Source: Bacillota bacterium
Lineage (GTDB): Bacteria; Bacillota; Clostridia; Lachnospirales; Lachnospiraceae
Direction of reading: 5' to 3'
Length of the DNA stretch: 22,192 bases
Assembly: GCA_023460575.1 (NCBI GenBank)
Contig: JAEWPQ010000198.1
Location: 1 to 22,192 of the forward strand
Shown one piece after another: positions 7,113-15,187 of this stretch. A model generated the notes under the pieces. That model had not been told where the DNA came from. It ran no database searches and saw only the letters and a list, made by a program, of their open reading frames with translations. The stretch's first letter is position 1. Every line of letters starts with the position of its first letter. Made by a program: the position numbers and the translations under genes.

Positions 7113-7140
7113 CCACAATAGAATGGAAAGGTGAGATGAC

Positions 7141-8283
7141 ATGAGTTTACTATACACCGAAGAACAAAAAGAGCTTCTTGCTCTCGTAAGAGAAATGGCT
7201 GAAAACGAAATCAAGCCTTACGTAAAAGAAGCAGATGAAAAGGGTGAGTGTCCGAGAGACCTCTTTAAATGGGGTTTTGATATGGGACTTCACATGCTGG
7301 AAATCCCCGAGGAATACGGCGGAACCGGCTTAAGCTATGAAACTACTGCCATGATATTTGAAGAGCTGGCAAAAGTAGATGCAGGCTATGCCATTACTTT
7401 TGTAACCACCTTCGTTGCTTTAAGAAACGTAATTCTTGCAGGAACCAAGGAACAGGGACAGTATTTTGCAGACAAAATCAGACCCGGATCATTTGCAGCA
7501 TTTGCCTTAACTGAACCAAATGCAGGCTCTGACCCGGCAGCCATGCGTTCCACCGCAGTCCTGGATGGCGATGAATACATCTTAAACGGAACGAAAACCT
7601 TTATTACAAACGGAGCGCTCTCCGATGTATTTGTAGGATTTTTCAAAACCAGCCCGGCTGCCGGACACAAGGGGATTTCCGCCTTTATCATCGATGCTGA
7701 TACGCCTGGCGTTACCGTAGGCGCTCACGAAAACAAGATGGGACTTCGTCTTTCCAATACCACTGACTTAATTTTTGAAAATGTGCGGGTAAAAGCTTCT
7801 GCTATGGTTGGACCAGAAGGCTCCGGCTTTAAGCTGGCTTTAAATGCACTGAACTTATCCCGTGCGTTTGTGGCAACTCTGGCTGTAGGAATTATGCAGA
7901 GATCTCTTGATGAATCCGTTAAATACGCCAAAGAACGCAAACAGTTCGGAACTCCTTTAATCAAGTTCCAGATGGTTCAGGCCCTGCTTGCGGATATGGC
8001 AATCAAGGTTGAGGCATCCAGATGCTTAGTAAATAACACCATGCGCATGATGGACCATGGAATCATGGTTCAGAAGGAAGGCTCCATCTGCAAAACCTTT
8101 GTCTCCGACTGTGCACAGGAGGTCACCTCCAATGCAGTGCAGATCTTCGGCGGATACGGATACAGCAAGGAATATCCTGTAGAAAAGCTGATGAGGGACT
8201 GCAAGGTATTCCAGATCTTTGAAGGCGCCAACCAGATCCAGCGTATGACCATTGCAAACGTTCTGGATAAGGAATACAGATAG
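7141..8283 (+). CDS. Acyl-CoA dehydrogenase 2 (short-chain/butyryl-type)
   Basis: Flavoenzyme of 380 residues and a textbook short-chain acyl-CoA dehydrogenase: AFALTEPNAGSDPAAMRSTA, GTKTFITNG, the DRKQFG-type KERKQFGTPLIKFQ, and FGGYGYSKEYPVEKLMRDCKV. The catalytic base is E361 in IFEGANQIQRM. It resembles the butyryl-CoA dehydrogenases that work with EtfBA in clostridia. It is followed after 14 bases by etfB, so the direct electron partner is probably that Etf. Likely role: reduction of an enoyl-CoA intermediate, or the reverse oxidation, in the pathway of this operon. AAAGGTGAG precedes the start. Confidence 0.95.
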   Translation: MSLLYTEEQKELLALVREMAENEIKPYVKEADEKGECPRDLFKWGFDMGLHMLEIPEEYGGTGLSYETTAMIFEELAKVDAGYAITFVTTFVALRNVILAGTKEQGQYFADKIRPGSFAAFALTEPNAGSDPAAMRSTAVLDGDEYILNGTKTFITNGALSDVFVGFFKTSPAAGHKGISAFIIDADTPGVTVGAHENKMGLRLSNTTDLIFENVRVKASAMVGPEGSGFKLALNALNLSRAFVATLAVGIMQRSLDESVKYAKERKQFGTPLIKFQMVQALLADMAIKVEASRCLVNNTMRMMDHGIMVQKEGSICKTFVSDCAQEVTSNAVQIFGGYGYSKEYPVEKLMRDCKVFQIFEGANQIQRMTIANVLDKEYR

Positions 8284-8297
8284 GAGGACATAACAGG

Positions 8298-9086
8298 ATG
8301 AATATCGTTGTTTGCATTAAACAGGTTCCGGATACGACAGAGATTAGAATCGATCCGGTAAAAAACACCCTGATCCGTACAGGTGTACCAAGCATCATGA
8401 ATCCATTTGACAAAAATGCCTTAGAAACAGGGCTTTCCTTAAAGGACCGCTACGGCGGAAAAGTGACCGTAATCTCCATGGGACCGCCTCAGGCAAAGGC
8501 TGTATTAAGAGAAGCTCTTTCCATGGGAGCTGACGAGGCTTATCTGGTGACTGACCGTGCATTTGGCGGTTCTGATACCTATGCCACCAGCTATATCCTG
8601 TCACAGGCCATTAAAAAGCTTGGTGACTTCGATGTGATTCTGGGCGGTAAGCAGGCCATTGACGGGGATACGGGACAGACTTCCCCCAGTATCGCAGAAC
8701 ACCTTGGCGCTGCAAGGCTTACTTATATTCTGGATTTAGAGGCAGACGGGGATAAGGTAACTGCCAGACGTCAGGTAGAGGAAGGCATTGAAGTGATTGA
8801 GGCCCGCTTCCCCATTCTTTGTACTGCAACAAAAGAAAGCAACAAACCCAGATATGCAACCATAAAGAGAAAAATTGCCTCTTTAAAAGCTGACATTCCT
8901 GAAATTACCCTGGCTGACTTACCTGATGCGGATGTATCCAAAATGGGACTCAAAGGCTCTCCCACCAAGGTAAAGGCTACCTTCACTCCAAAACGGTCCG
9001 CCTGCGGTGTGACCATAGAGGGAAACACTCCCGGTGAAATTGCTAACGCACTGATCGGCAAGCTGGCCGACGGGAAAATACTGTAA
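8298..9086 (+). CDS. etfB: Electron transfer flavoprotein, beta subunit
   Basis: Etf beta subunit of 262 residues that forms a heterodimer with the next gene's product and moves electrons to or from the acyl-CoA dehydrogenases. Visible motifs are the N-terminal VVCIKQVPDT, the PSIMNPFDKNALE loop, the VISMGPPQA strand, and GKQAIDGDTGQTSPSIAEHLG, which in bifurcating Etfs contributes to the second FAD site. The GVPSIMNP and ADEAYLVTDRAFGGSDTYATS blocks are of the type found with clostridial butyryl-CoA dehydrogenase, so electron bifurcation with NADH and ferredoxin is possible but not shown. AGGAGG lies just upstream. Confidence 0.95.
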   Translation: MNIVVCIKQVPDTTEIRIDPVKNTLIRTGVPSIMNPFDKNALETGLSLKDRYGGKVTVISMGPPQAKAVLREALSMGADEAYLVTDRAFGGSDTYATSYILSQAIKKLGDFDVILGGKQAIDGDTGQTSPSIAEHLGAARLTYILDLEADGDKVTARRQVEEGIEVIEARFPILCTATKESNKPRYATIKRKIASLKADIPEITLADLPDADVSKMGLKGSPTKVKATFTPKRSACGVTIEGNTPGEIANALIGKLADGKIL

Positions 9087-9102
9087 AAGGAGGCCAAAGA
9101 AA

Positions 9103-10113
9103 ATGAGTTTTGAGACATGGAAGGATGTATGGGTATTTGTTGAATGTTTTAAAGACCAGCCCAAAAGCGTGGGTCTGGAACTTTTAGGCCAGGGCAGAAA
9201 GCTGGCAGAAGGTTTAAAACAGGATCTCTGCGCAGTGGTAATCGGAAAAGATACCAGAGAAGCCGTAAAAGCCGCCGGGGAATATGGTGCGGATAAAATA
9301 TATGTGGTTGAGGGAGAGGAATATGAAGATTACTCTGCCGATGCCTATGGAAATGTATTTTTAAAACTATGTGAACTGTATCATCCCAATACGATTTTAG
9401 TTGGCGCGACAGTAAACGGCAGGGACTTGGGATCCAAAATCGCTGTAAGCCTCCGTACCGGACTGACAGCGGACTGCACTGCACTCAGCGTTGATGAGGA
9501 GACCGGCAATGTTGTCTGGGAGCGTCCTGCTTTCGGCGGCAATTTATATGCACAGATTCTTTGCAGTGAAACCAGACCTCAGATGGGTACCTGCAGGCCT
9601 GGGGCATTTAAGAAACCGGAGAAAAATCCGGCTAACGAGCCGATAGTGATCCGCAGGGAAATCCGGACCCCGGACGAAGAAATCCGGACGAAGGTAATTG
9701 ACTTTATCAAAGCCTGTGAAGATAATGACATCCGGCTTGATGAAGCTGAAATCATCGTTTCCGGCGGCCGCGGCATGAAATCTGCCGAAAATTTTTCCCT
9801 GTTAAAGGAGCTGGCCGATATGCTTAACGGTACGGTAGGCTGTTCCCGCGCCGCTGTTGATGCAGGCTGGATGCCGCAGACCAAGCAGGTGGGACAGACA
9901 GGTGCTACGGTTTCCCCGAAAATTTATTTTGCCTGCGGTATTTCAGGAGCAGTGCAGCATGTAGCAGGAATGAGTGAATCAGGAACCATCATTGCCATAA
10001 ACAAAGATGAAACCGCTCCTATTTTCGAGGTTGCGGACTATTGCATCGTGGGCGATTTATTTGAAGTGGTTCCTGCTCTGGTCAAAGAGCTGAAGGCGAG
10101 GCAGCAGGGATAA
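9103..10113 (+). CDS. etfA: Electron transfer flavoprotein, alpha subunit
   Basis: Etf alpha subunit of 336 residues. The N-terminal domain (VFVECFKDQPKSVGLELLGQGRKLAEG) is followed by the C-terminal FAD-binding domain with GCSRAAVDAGWMPQTKQVGQTG, PKIYFACGISGAVQHVAGM and IIAINKDETAPIFEVADYCIVGDLFEVVPAL. There is no N-terminal ferredoxin domain, unlike some longer clostridial EtfA proteins. The gap to etfB is 16 bases with a strong AAAAGGAGG site, so equal production of the two subunits is expected. Downstream lies the acyl-CoA ligase. Confidence 0.95.
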   Translation: MSFETWKDVWVFVECFKDQPKSVGLELLGQGRKLAEGLKQDLCAVVIGKDTREAVKAAGEYGADKIYVVEGEEYEDYSADAYGNVFLKLCELYHPNTILVGATVNGRDLGSKIAVSLRTGLTADCTALSVDEETGNVVWERPAFGGNLYAQILCSETRPQMGTCRPGAFKKPEKNPANEPIVIRREIRTPDEEIRTKVIDFIKACEDNDIRLDEAEIIVSGGRGMKSAENFSLLKELADMLNGTVGCSRAAVDAGWMPQTKQVGQTGATVSPKIYFACGISGAVQHVAGMSESGTIIAINKDETAPIFEVADYCIVGDLFEVVPALVKELKARQQG

Positions 10114-10154
10114 TCTGATCATACCTCTGCTCTTCATTTCCAAGGAGAAGGGTT

Positions 10155-11789
10155 ATGCTTGAAGAAATAAAAATAAATCCTGATTTAAAACTTCAGTATT
10201 TGAGTAAAGGATACTGGTCGGACCGGACCCTTACGGACTGCTTTCATGAGTCAGTAAAAAAATATCCGGACCGGGAATATGTCGTTGATGACCGTGGAAA
10301 CCGGTATACATACAGGCAGATGGATGAGGCCGCTTCCAAAGTGGCGGCCTTTCTCCGTTCCCAGGGAATCGGCCCTGGTGATGTGGTTTCCTACCAGATT
10401 CCCATCTGGAGCGAATTCGCAGTGATCACCATCGCCTGCTTTAAGGCAGGTGCCGCCGCCCACCCAATCGCCATGTCATACGAGGAAAAGGAACTGGTCC
10501 GCTGCCTGAATTTAACGCAGTCAAAAGCTTACTTTGCTCCCACTTATTTTCACAAAACCGATTATGAGGAGATGATTCTATCCGCACTTCCCCATATTAA
10601 CAGCCTTCGTGCAGTGGTTTTGCTGGATCAGACAAGGGAGAAAAAAAGCAGCTGTTATACCTGGAAGAAAATTCTTCATGACTATGAGCCGTTAAGGAAA
10701 GAGGATTGTTTTAAGCAGACAGGGCAGGATATTGCCGCCATTCTTGGAACGTCCGGCACTACCTGCGGTTCCAAGGGCGTGATTTTAACTCACGACAACA
10801 TCCGTTACAGCGAGGAAACCTTTAACCGTGAGCTGGGACTTACAATGGAAGATATCATGTTTATGCCTGCTCCCCTAAACCATGCAACAGGATTTCATCA
10901 TGGTATTATCGCGCCCATGCTCACAGGTGCAAAGGTAATTTTGCAGCAGAAATACTGCTGCCGGGAGGCCATTGACATAATGAACCGGGAGGCCTGTACC
11001 TATTCCATGGGCGCCACTCCTTTTATCTATGATATTTTAAGGGATCTGGAGACTAACGGAGGTGCCATCCCCTCTCTTAAATTCTATTTATGCGGCGGCG
11101 CTCCTGTTCCGGGCTATATGGTACAGAAGGCCTGGGATTACGGGATTCTTCTATGCGAGGTGTATGGCTCTACGGAAAGCGTTCCTCATGTTTTCGTCAG
11201 ACCCGGTGATGCTTTAAAGCTTAACGGAACCACTTCGGGAAAACCGCTTACGGGAATTGAAATCCGGGTGGTGGACGAAAACGGTGCGGACGTTCCTTTT
11301 GGAACTGCCGGAGAAGAACTGTCAAGAGGCCCTAATGTATTTGTGGGATATTTAAAAAACCGCGGGATTACAGATGAAGTCCTTGACGATGACGGCTGGT
11401 TTCACAGCGGAGATCTCTGCGTTATGGACGTGGATGAAAATATCCGGATTATCGGACGAAAGAAAGATATGATAGTCCGGGGCGGAGAAAATTTAAATTC
11501 CAATGAAATCAACGACAATTTAGAGGGCTGTCCCGGCATTCTGGACCATACAGTCATCGGTATGCCTGACGAACGTCTGGGGGAACGGATCTGCGCTTTT
11601 GTAGTTCCCGCAGAGGGTTTTGAAAGCTTATCCCTGTCTGATGTGATCGAATATTTAAAGGAGCAGCGCATATCCAAACGCTTCTGGCCGGAACGTCTCG
11701 AATTAATTGACCGGATCCCCCATACAGGAAGCGGAAAGGTAAAAAAATATCTGCTGCGGGAAGAGCTGTTAAAACGGATGAAGGGGTGA
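10155..11789 (+). CDS. CaiC-like acyl-CoA ligase (AMP-forming)
   Basis: Class I adenylate-forming ligase of 544 residues that activates a carboxylic acid to its CoA thioester with ATP. Motifs in order: TSGTTCGSKG (199-208, phosphate loop), YGSTES, GWFHSGDL, GRKKDMIVRGGENLNSNEI hinge, and TGSGK with catalytic K528. The N-terminal WSDRTLTDCFHESVKKYPDR and the NP-type AAHPIAMSYEEKELV block resemble CaiC and cyclohexanecarboxylate-CoA ligases. It probably primes the pathway by making the first CoA ester, after which the CoA-transferase can recycle CoA. The start has AAGGAG upstream. The next gene begins seven bases after its stop. Confidence 0.93.
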   Translation: MLEEIKINPDLKLQYLSKGYWSDRTLTDCFHESVKKYPDREYVVDDRGNRYTYRQMDEAASKVAAFLRSQGIGPGDVVSYQIPIWSEFAVITIACFKAGAAAHPIAMSYEEKELVRCLNLTQSKAYFAPTYFHKTDYEEMILSALPHINSLRAVVLLDQTREKKSSCYTWKKILHDYEPLRKEDCFKQTGQDIAAILGTSGTTCGSKGVILTHDNIRYSEETFNRELGLTMEDIMFMPAPLNHATGFHHGIIAPMLTGAKVILQQKYCCREAIDIMNREACTYSMGATPFIYDILRDLETNGGAIPSLKFYLCGGAPVPGYMVQKAWDYGILLCEVYGSTESVPHVFVRPGDALKLNGTTSGKPLTGIEIRVVDENGADVPFGTAGEELSRGPNVFVGYLKNRGITDEVLDDDGWFHSGDLCVMDVDENIRIIGRKKDMIVRGGENLNSNEINDNLEGCPGILDHTVIGMPDERLGERICAFVVPAEGFESLSLSDVIEYLKEQRISKRFWPERLELIDRIPHTGSGKVKKYLLREELLKRMKG

Positions 11790-11795
11790 CTGGCT

Positions 11796-12350
11796 ATGAC
11801 TCAACAAACATTCGGACCAAGAAGATGCCGTGATACAAGAAAACCTCCGACGGACCAGTGTCCGGAGGTATCCTTTTACCGGTGCGAAACGTGTGGCGGA
11901 CTGTATCCCGCCACCGGTATACCGCCCCTCAGTAAAACGGAAATCTTATGCTGTGGTTCAAAAGCGGTCCATTTAATACCCGAACCACTGGATCTGGTAA
12001 AAGAAAAGATTCACTTAAGTTATCGAATCACCGGCGGCTACAATGATAACGCCGTGGAGGTATTCTGGGAAGCTCTAAAACCGGAATATATGCCGGAATG
12101 GATGTATTTAAAAACGTTTACCGGCGGTTATTTAAAATATATCCCCAGGACAAAGCGTCCTCCTCTTGTTTTTTCCCTGGCAGACGCCGATGCCTTTGCC
12201 TATTGCGATGAAGATCCATGCCTGGAATGCGTCTTCCGCTGTAAACGTGGATTTGTAATCTATTCCTATTCCAGGGAAACAGGGCTGACAGCGATTCCGC
12301 TTGACAAAATGACGGCGCAGTGGCAGTCCGGTGCAAAAGAGAAAGCTTAA
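11796..12350 (+). CDS. Desulfoferrodoxin-like Cys4 protein without the superoxide reductase site
   Basis: Protein of 184 residues that I do not recognise as a named family. The N-terminal FYRCETCGGL followed by LCCG gives C30-x2-C33 and adjacent C52-C53, the arrangement of the desulforedoxin-type Fe(Cys)4 centre of desulfoferrodoxin. The C-terminal half (PEWMYLKTFTGGYLKYI, PRTKRPPLVFSLADADAFAYC) recalls the superoxide reductase beta-sandwich by eye (HYIEWIEV..GG..., PGDKPEATF, CNLH). The histidine ligands are missing: only H59 and H73 exist, and the HPM/EEH and CNLHG motifs are absent. A second cysteine group, C137-x4-C142-x2-C145-x3-C149, lies near the end. It probably carries iron and may pass electrons within this operon. 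Alternatives are a metal sensor or structural zinc protein. It is tightly linked to the ligase. Confidence 0.7.
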   Translation: MTQQTFGPRRCRDTRKPPTDQCPEVSFYRCETCGGLYPATGIPPLSKTEILCCGSKAVHLIPEPLDLVKEKIHLSYRITGGYNDNAVEVFWEALKPEYMPEWMYLKTFTGGYLKYIPRTKRPPLVFSLADADAFAYCDEDPCLECVFRCKRGFVIYSYSRETGLTAIPLDKMTAQWQSGAKEKA

Positions 12351-12399
12351 TCCAGAGTTTTCATAACTGACAGACTATTTAAATATTGGAGGGAACATT

Positions 12400-13698
12400 A
12401 TGTTAGCTACGATTGGTCTTATTATTGCCATTGTACTTTTAGTCGTAATGATTATCAAAGGCATCGATATGATAACAGCGACAGTGATCACAGCAGCTAT
12501 TATTCTGGTCACCAGCGGACTGGATCTTAAGGAAGGGTTTCTGACCACATTTTCCGGCGGTGCCGGCGGCTTTGTGGCCTCCTGGTTTCTGATCCTGGGA
12601 CTTGGCGGCGTCTTTGGCCAGCTGGTTTTAGAAACAGGTCTTGCAACAAAAATCGCCCAGACACTGACAAAGAAGCTGGGAACGAAAATGGTAGGTCTAG
12701 TCATCCTGATCTGTACTTTTTTCATTACTCTGCTTGGTATAAACGGTTATATTATGGTATTTGTCCTTTATCCCATTGCCGACAATCTTTTATATGAAAA
12801 TAAGATGGACCGGCGGGTGCTTCCCTTCCTTCTTTTGGGTGGCGGTGCTTCTGCCAACGGATTTGCCTATTCCTTAGATATCTGCAATGTACTGCCAAGC
12901 AAATATTTAAATACTTCCCTTGGATCAGCGCCTCTTCTTTCCTTTGTATTTACCGCGATCCTTGCCGTTTGTTATTTCCTGTATTTTAATTACGCACAAA
13001 AGCAGAGCCTGAAAAGCAATACTCCGGATCAGCTTCTGGCTATGTATAAAACACAGCAGACTTCTGTTTCTGAAGAAGAACTTCCCGGAATCTTCATTTC
13101 CGTTCTTCCTTTTGTTCTGGTTTTAGGCTGTGTCGTTGCAACCTCAGGCTGGGGAACATCCCCAAGCATTATGTTCTCCCTGGTAATTGGTATCCTGTTA
13201 ATTATCTGCACCCAGCTAAAACGGATTAAGAACATGAAAACCTCCATCAAGACTGGTAGCAGCTCCGGTTTAAACTCCATGCTTACGGTTGCTGCGGTTA
13301 TGGGTCTTTCCAAGGTTTTAGGCGCTTCCCCTGCATTCCAGCAGCTGCAGCAGGCAGTGCTTGCCATGAATATGCCCGCATATTTAAAAGCATTTTTCGG
13401 CACAACGGTACTTACCGGACTTACCGGTTCCGCAATCTCAGGTGAAACCATCTTCATGGAGAGCTTTGGAAAAGCATTTGTTGATATGGGAGTCAATGTT
13501 GCTGCTCTTCACCGCATTGTGACAGAATCTGCCCTGATCTTAAATAAGCTGCCCAACTCCTCGGTTGCAATCCTCACCATGTCCATCTGCGGATGCAGCT
13601 TAAAGGAAAGCTATAAACATATTATTTTAGGAACCATGATTCCGGCTTTTGTTGCGGGACTGGTAATTGCACTTATGGCGACGGCAGGTATTGTATAG
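12400..13698 (+). CDS. GntP/CitMHS-type organic anion permease
   Basis: Integral membrane protein of 432 residues, about 11-12 predicted transmembrane helices spread from residue 3 to the C-terminus. The SGLDLKEGFLTTFSGGAGGF region, the GGVFGQLVLETGLATKIAQ block and the late GLTGSAISGETIFMES segment resemble GntP-type gluconate/proton symporters and related citrate-type carriers. It is not a BCCT betaine carrier, which would be longer and have a Trp-rich motif. As last gene of the operon it probably imports the carboxylate substrate with protons. GGAGGG precedes the ATG. The exact substrate is unknown, and the family call is moderate within the ion-transporter superfamily. Confidence 0.85.
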   Translation: MLATIGLIIAIVLLVVMIIKGIDMITATVITAAIILVTSGLDLKEGFLTTFSGGAGGFVASWFLILGLGGVFGQLVLETGLATKIAQTLTKKLGTKMVGLVILICTFFITLLGINGYIMVFVLYPIADNLLYENKMDRRVLPFLLLGGGASANGFAYSLDICNVLPSKYLNTSLGSAPLLSFVFTAILAVCYFLYFNYAQKQSLKSNTPDQLLAMYKTQQTSVSEEELPGIFISVLPFVLVLGCVVATSGWGTSPSIMFSLVIGILLIICTQLKRIKNMKTSIKTGSSSGLNSMLTVAAVMGLSKVLGASPAFQQLQQAVLAMNMPAYLKAFFGTTVLTGLTGSAISGETIFMESFGKAFVDMGVNVAALHRIVTESALILNKLPNSSVAILTMSICGCSLKESYKHIILGTMIPAFVAGLVIALMATAGIV

Positions 13699-13730
13699 CC
13701 TGGCTGATACCTCATGGTTTAGAGACAGAG

Positions 13731-13773
13731 AAACAGCGGTATGCTCTTGTGGGGGCTCACCGCTGTTTTATTA
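13731..13773 (+). terminator. Terminator at the end of the acyl-CoA operon
   Basis: AAACAGCGGT (13731-13740) and ACCGCTGTTT (13759-13768) form a perfect ten-base-pair stem with an 18-base loop followed by a T/A-rich tail. Because the arms begin with A and end with T runs it could also work on the minus strand, closing the LysR and pseudogene transcript. Confidence 0.8.
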
Positions 13774-13792
13774 TATCAATGCAATTTTATGT

Positions 13793-14093
13793 TTAATTCT
13801 TTTTAATGGTATCTATAAACGTCTGAAAAAACTCCAAAAATCCATCTTCTACCGCGACTGTATCAAGTTCATCTTTAATAAGAAATGGCTCACTGGCCAT
13901 ACTCTCATCCATCGCCTGATAGATATGCTGATCATCTACAATGAGGCATTTATGTTCCTCACATGTACTCCAGGCTGGATTTCATCTGGTACCTGATCAA
14001 AGTATAGCCCCGAATCACAGGAAAAGACCGGTTCAACCGTTTCTTCATAGCTGATAATTTGGCAGGATTCCCAGTTCCATATATCAATCTCAT
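13793..14093 (-). pseudogene. Decayed RdgB/Ham1-like NTP pyrophosphatase gene
   Basis: Three blocks of a non-canonical purine NTP pyrophosphatase can be read on the minus strand in different frames. The first is MRLIYGTGNPAKLSAM from the ATG at 14091-14093, preceded by GGAGG. The second is EPVFSCDSGLYFDQVPDE followed by IQPGVHVRN, within about 14049-13948. The third is CLIVDDQHIYQAMDES then MASEPFLI, running to a TAA at 13793. The TGNPAK and CDSGL motifs are the family's substrate-binding signatures. About 190 residues would be expected, so large internal segments are missing, including the stretch between the first two blocks, as well as the reading frame. It starts 26 bases after the LysR stop codon. 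The region 13699-14118 holds nothing else coding that I can support. Confidence 0.75.
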
Positions 14094-14118
14094 ATTAACC
14101 TCCGTTCCATCTGTCTGC

Positions 14119-15003
14119 TTACGGTAAGTTCATCTCATGTGCAACAATAAAATCTGCAAACGCCTCCACGGATGAGGAGACAAAATTCTTTCTGCTGAAT
14201 GTCATATAAATCAGGCGGGTATCCTTCGGAACATCAGTAAGAGGTATGAGTACAAGGTTATCAAATTGTTTTAAAAAGGGAGTACGGGCAACGATAGCTG
14301 CCAGATTTGACTCTGAAATCACACCTCCGATGGAAATTTCATCATCATAAGAAAACGTTGCCTCCACCTCATGCTGCTGCAAAAGATTTCGAACTACTTT
14401 TCCTATGGGTATGCAGTCACGATATGTAGTAAGATTGTAATTCTTTAATTCACTTAAACACAATTCTGTTCTTCCCGCCAGCGGATGGGCATCGTTAACA
14501 ATCAAAACCAGCTCCTGTGCCATAATAGGTACAAATAAAAGATCCGGCTCCTCTTCCACCACAGAGCAGAAACCTAAGTCGTATTTCCCAGCCGCAACCC
14601 CATGAGCGACCTCAATAGACATCCCCTGAAATATATTAAATTTAGCCTGAGGATTTTTTTTCATGTAGTTCTGAATTGCAGTAGGAAGAAAATCACCTAA
14701 TAAAGTGGGAATACAGCCTACATCAATGGTACCTCCAAGCTGACCAGAATGCATCTTCATCGTGGCAATTCCACGTTCCAGTTGGTTTAGTGCCTGGGAT
14801 ACATGGATATAAAACTCTTCTCCGTATTTCGTAAGTGTTACATTGCGTCCTTTCTTCTGAAATAACGATATTCCAAGCTCACTTTCCAGTGAAGCGATTG
14901 AGTCACTTAACGAGGGTTGAGCAATGTATAGTTCTTTTGCTGCTTTCGTATAATGCTGTAATTCAGCTAATTTTATGAAATAATATAACTGCGGCAAATT
15001 CAT
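14119..15003 (-). CDS. LysR-family transcriptional regulator
   Basis: Regulator of 294 residues. An N-terminal winged helix-turn-helix (LPQLYYFIKLAELQHYTKAA, then LYIAQPSLSDSIASLESELG) is followed by the periplasmic-binding-protein-like effector domain (GTIDVGCIPTLLGDFLP, YDLGFCSVVEEEPDL, SNLAAIVARTPFL). The open frame runs to 15081, but the ATG at 15001-15003 has AGGGGGAT upstream and begins at the conserved LysR start. It lies convergent to the acyl-CoA operon and is its most likely regulator, sensing a pathway substrate or CoA-ester precursor; this is inferred from position and from the LysR-type box at 4501. Its promoter carries a large palindrome, suggesting autoregulation. Confidence 0.93.
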   Translation of the reverse strand: MNLPQLYYFIKLAELQHYTKAAKELYIAQPSLSDSIASLESELGISLFQKKGRNVTLTKYGEEFYIHVSQALNQLERGIATMKMHSGQLGGTIDVGCIPTLLGDFLPTAIQNYMKKNPQAKFNIFQGMSIEVAHGVAAGKYDLGFCSVVEEEPDLLFVPIMAQELVLIVNDAHPLAGRTELCLSELKNYNLTTYRDCIPIGKVVRNLLQQHEVEATFSYDDEISIGGVISESNLAAIVARTPFLKQFDNLVLIPLTDVPKDTRLIYMTFSRKNFVSSSVEAFADFIVAHEMNLP

Positions 15004-15038
15004 GCAGATCCCCCTATATTTTGTTTGAAATCCAATAG

Positions 15039-15063
15039 TTTTGTATATATATATTATACAAAA
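15039..15063. promoter_or_regulatory. 25-bp palindrome over the LysR promoter
   Basis: Nine-base arms TTTTGTATA (15039-15047) and TATACAAAA (15055-15063) are perfect inverted repeats around seven alternating T/A bases. The palindrome covers the -10 and the predicted transcription start of the LysR gene, as expected for an operator used in self-repression. It does not share sequence with the candidate box at 4501. Confidence 0.5.
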
Positions 15064-15081
15064 AACGACAAGATTTGACAA
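15053..15081 (-). promoter_or_regulatory. Promoter of the LysR gene
   Basis: On the minus strand, TTGTCA (15076-15081), a 17-base spacer and a perfect TATAAT (15053-15058). The predicted start near 15046 leaves a leader of about 43 bases. Confidence 0.65.
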
Positions 15082-15187
15082 CCGTTTCTATAAATTATAT
15101 TCAGTATTTTTACACTTATTTAGATGATACGATTTTTCCTATACGGGGGGGCACCACTAGCAGTAAATATAACTCTTTTTCAATAAA

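Noticed and set aside
13667..13996. Plus-strand open frame of 109 codons across the gap after the permease gene
   Set aside because: It starts inside the permease gene, runs through the strong terminator and lies antisense to the RdgB-like remains. It has no ribosome site and no recognisable domain.
15145..15151. Run of seven G in the gap after the hydrolase gene
   Set aside because: A single homopolymer outside any gene, with no second G tract nearby, so neither a quadruplex nor a phase-variation tract can be supported.
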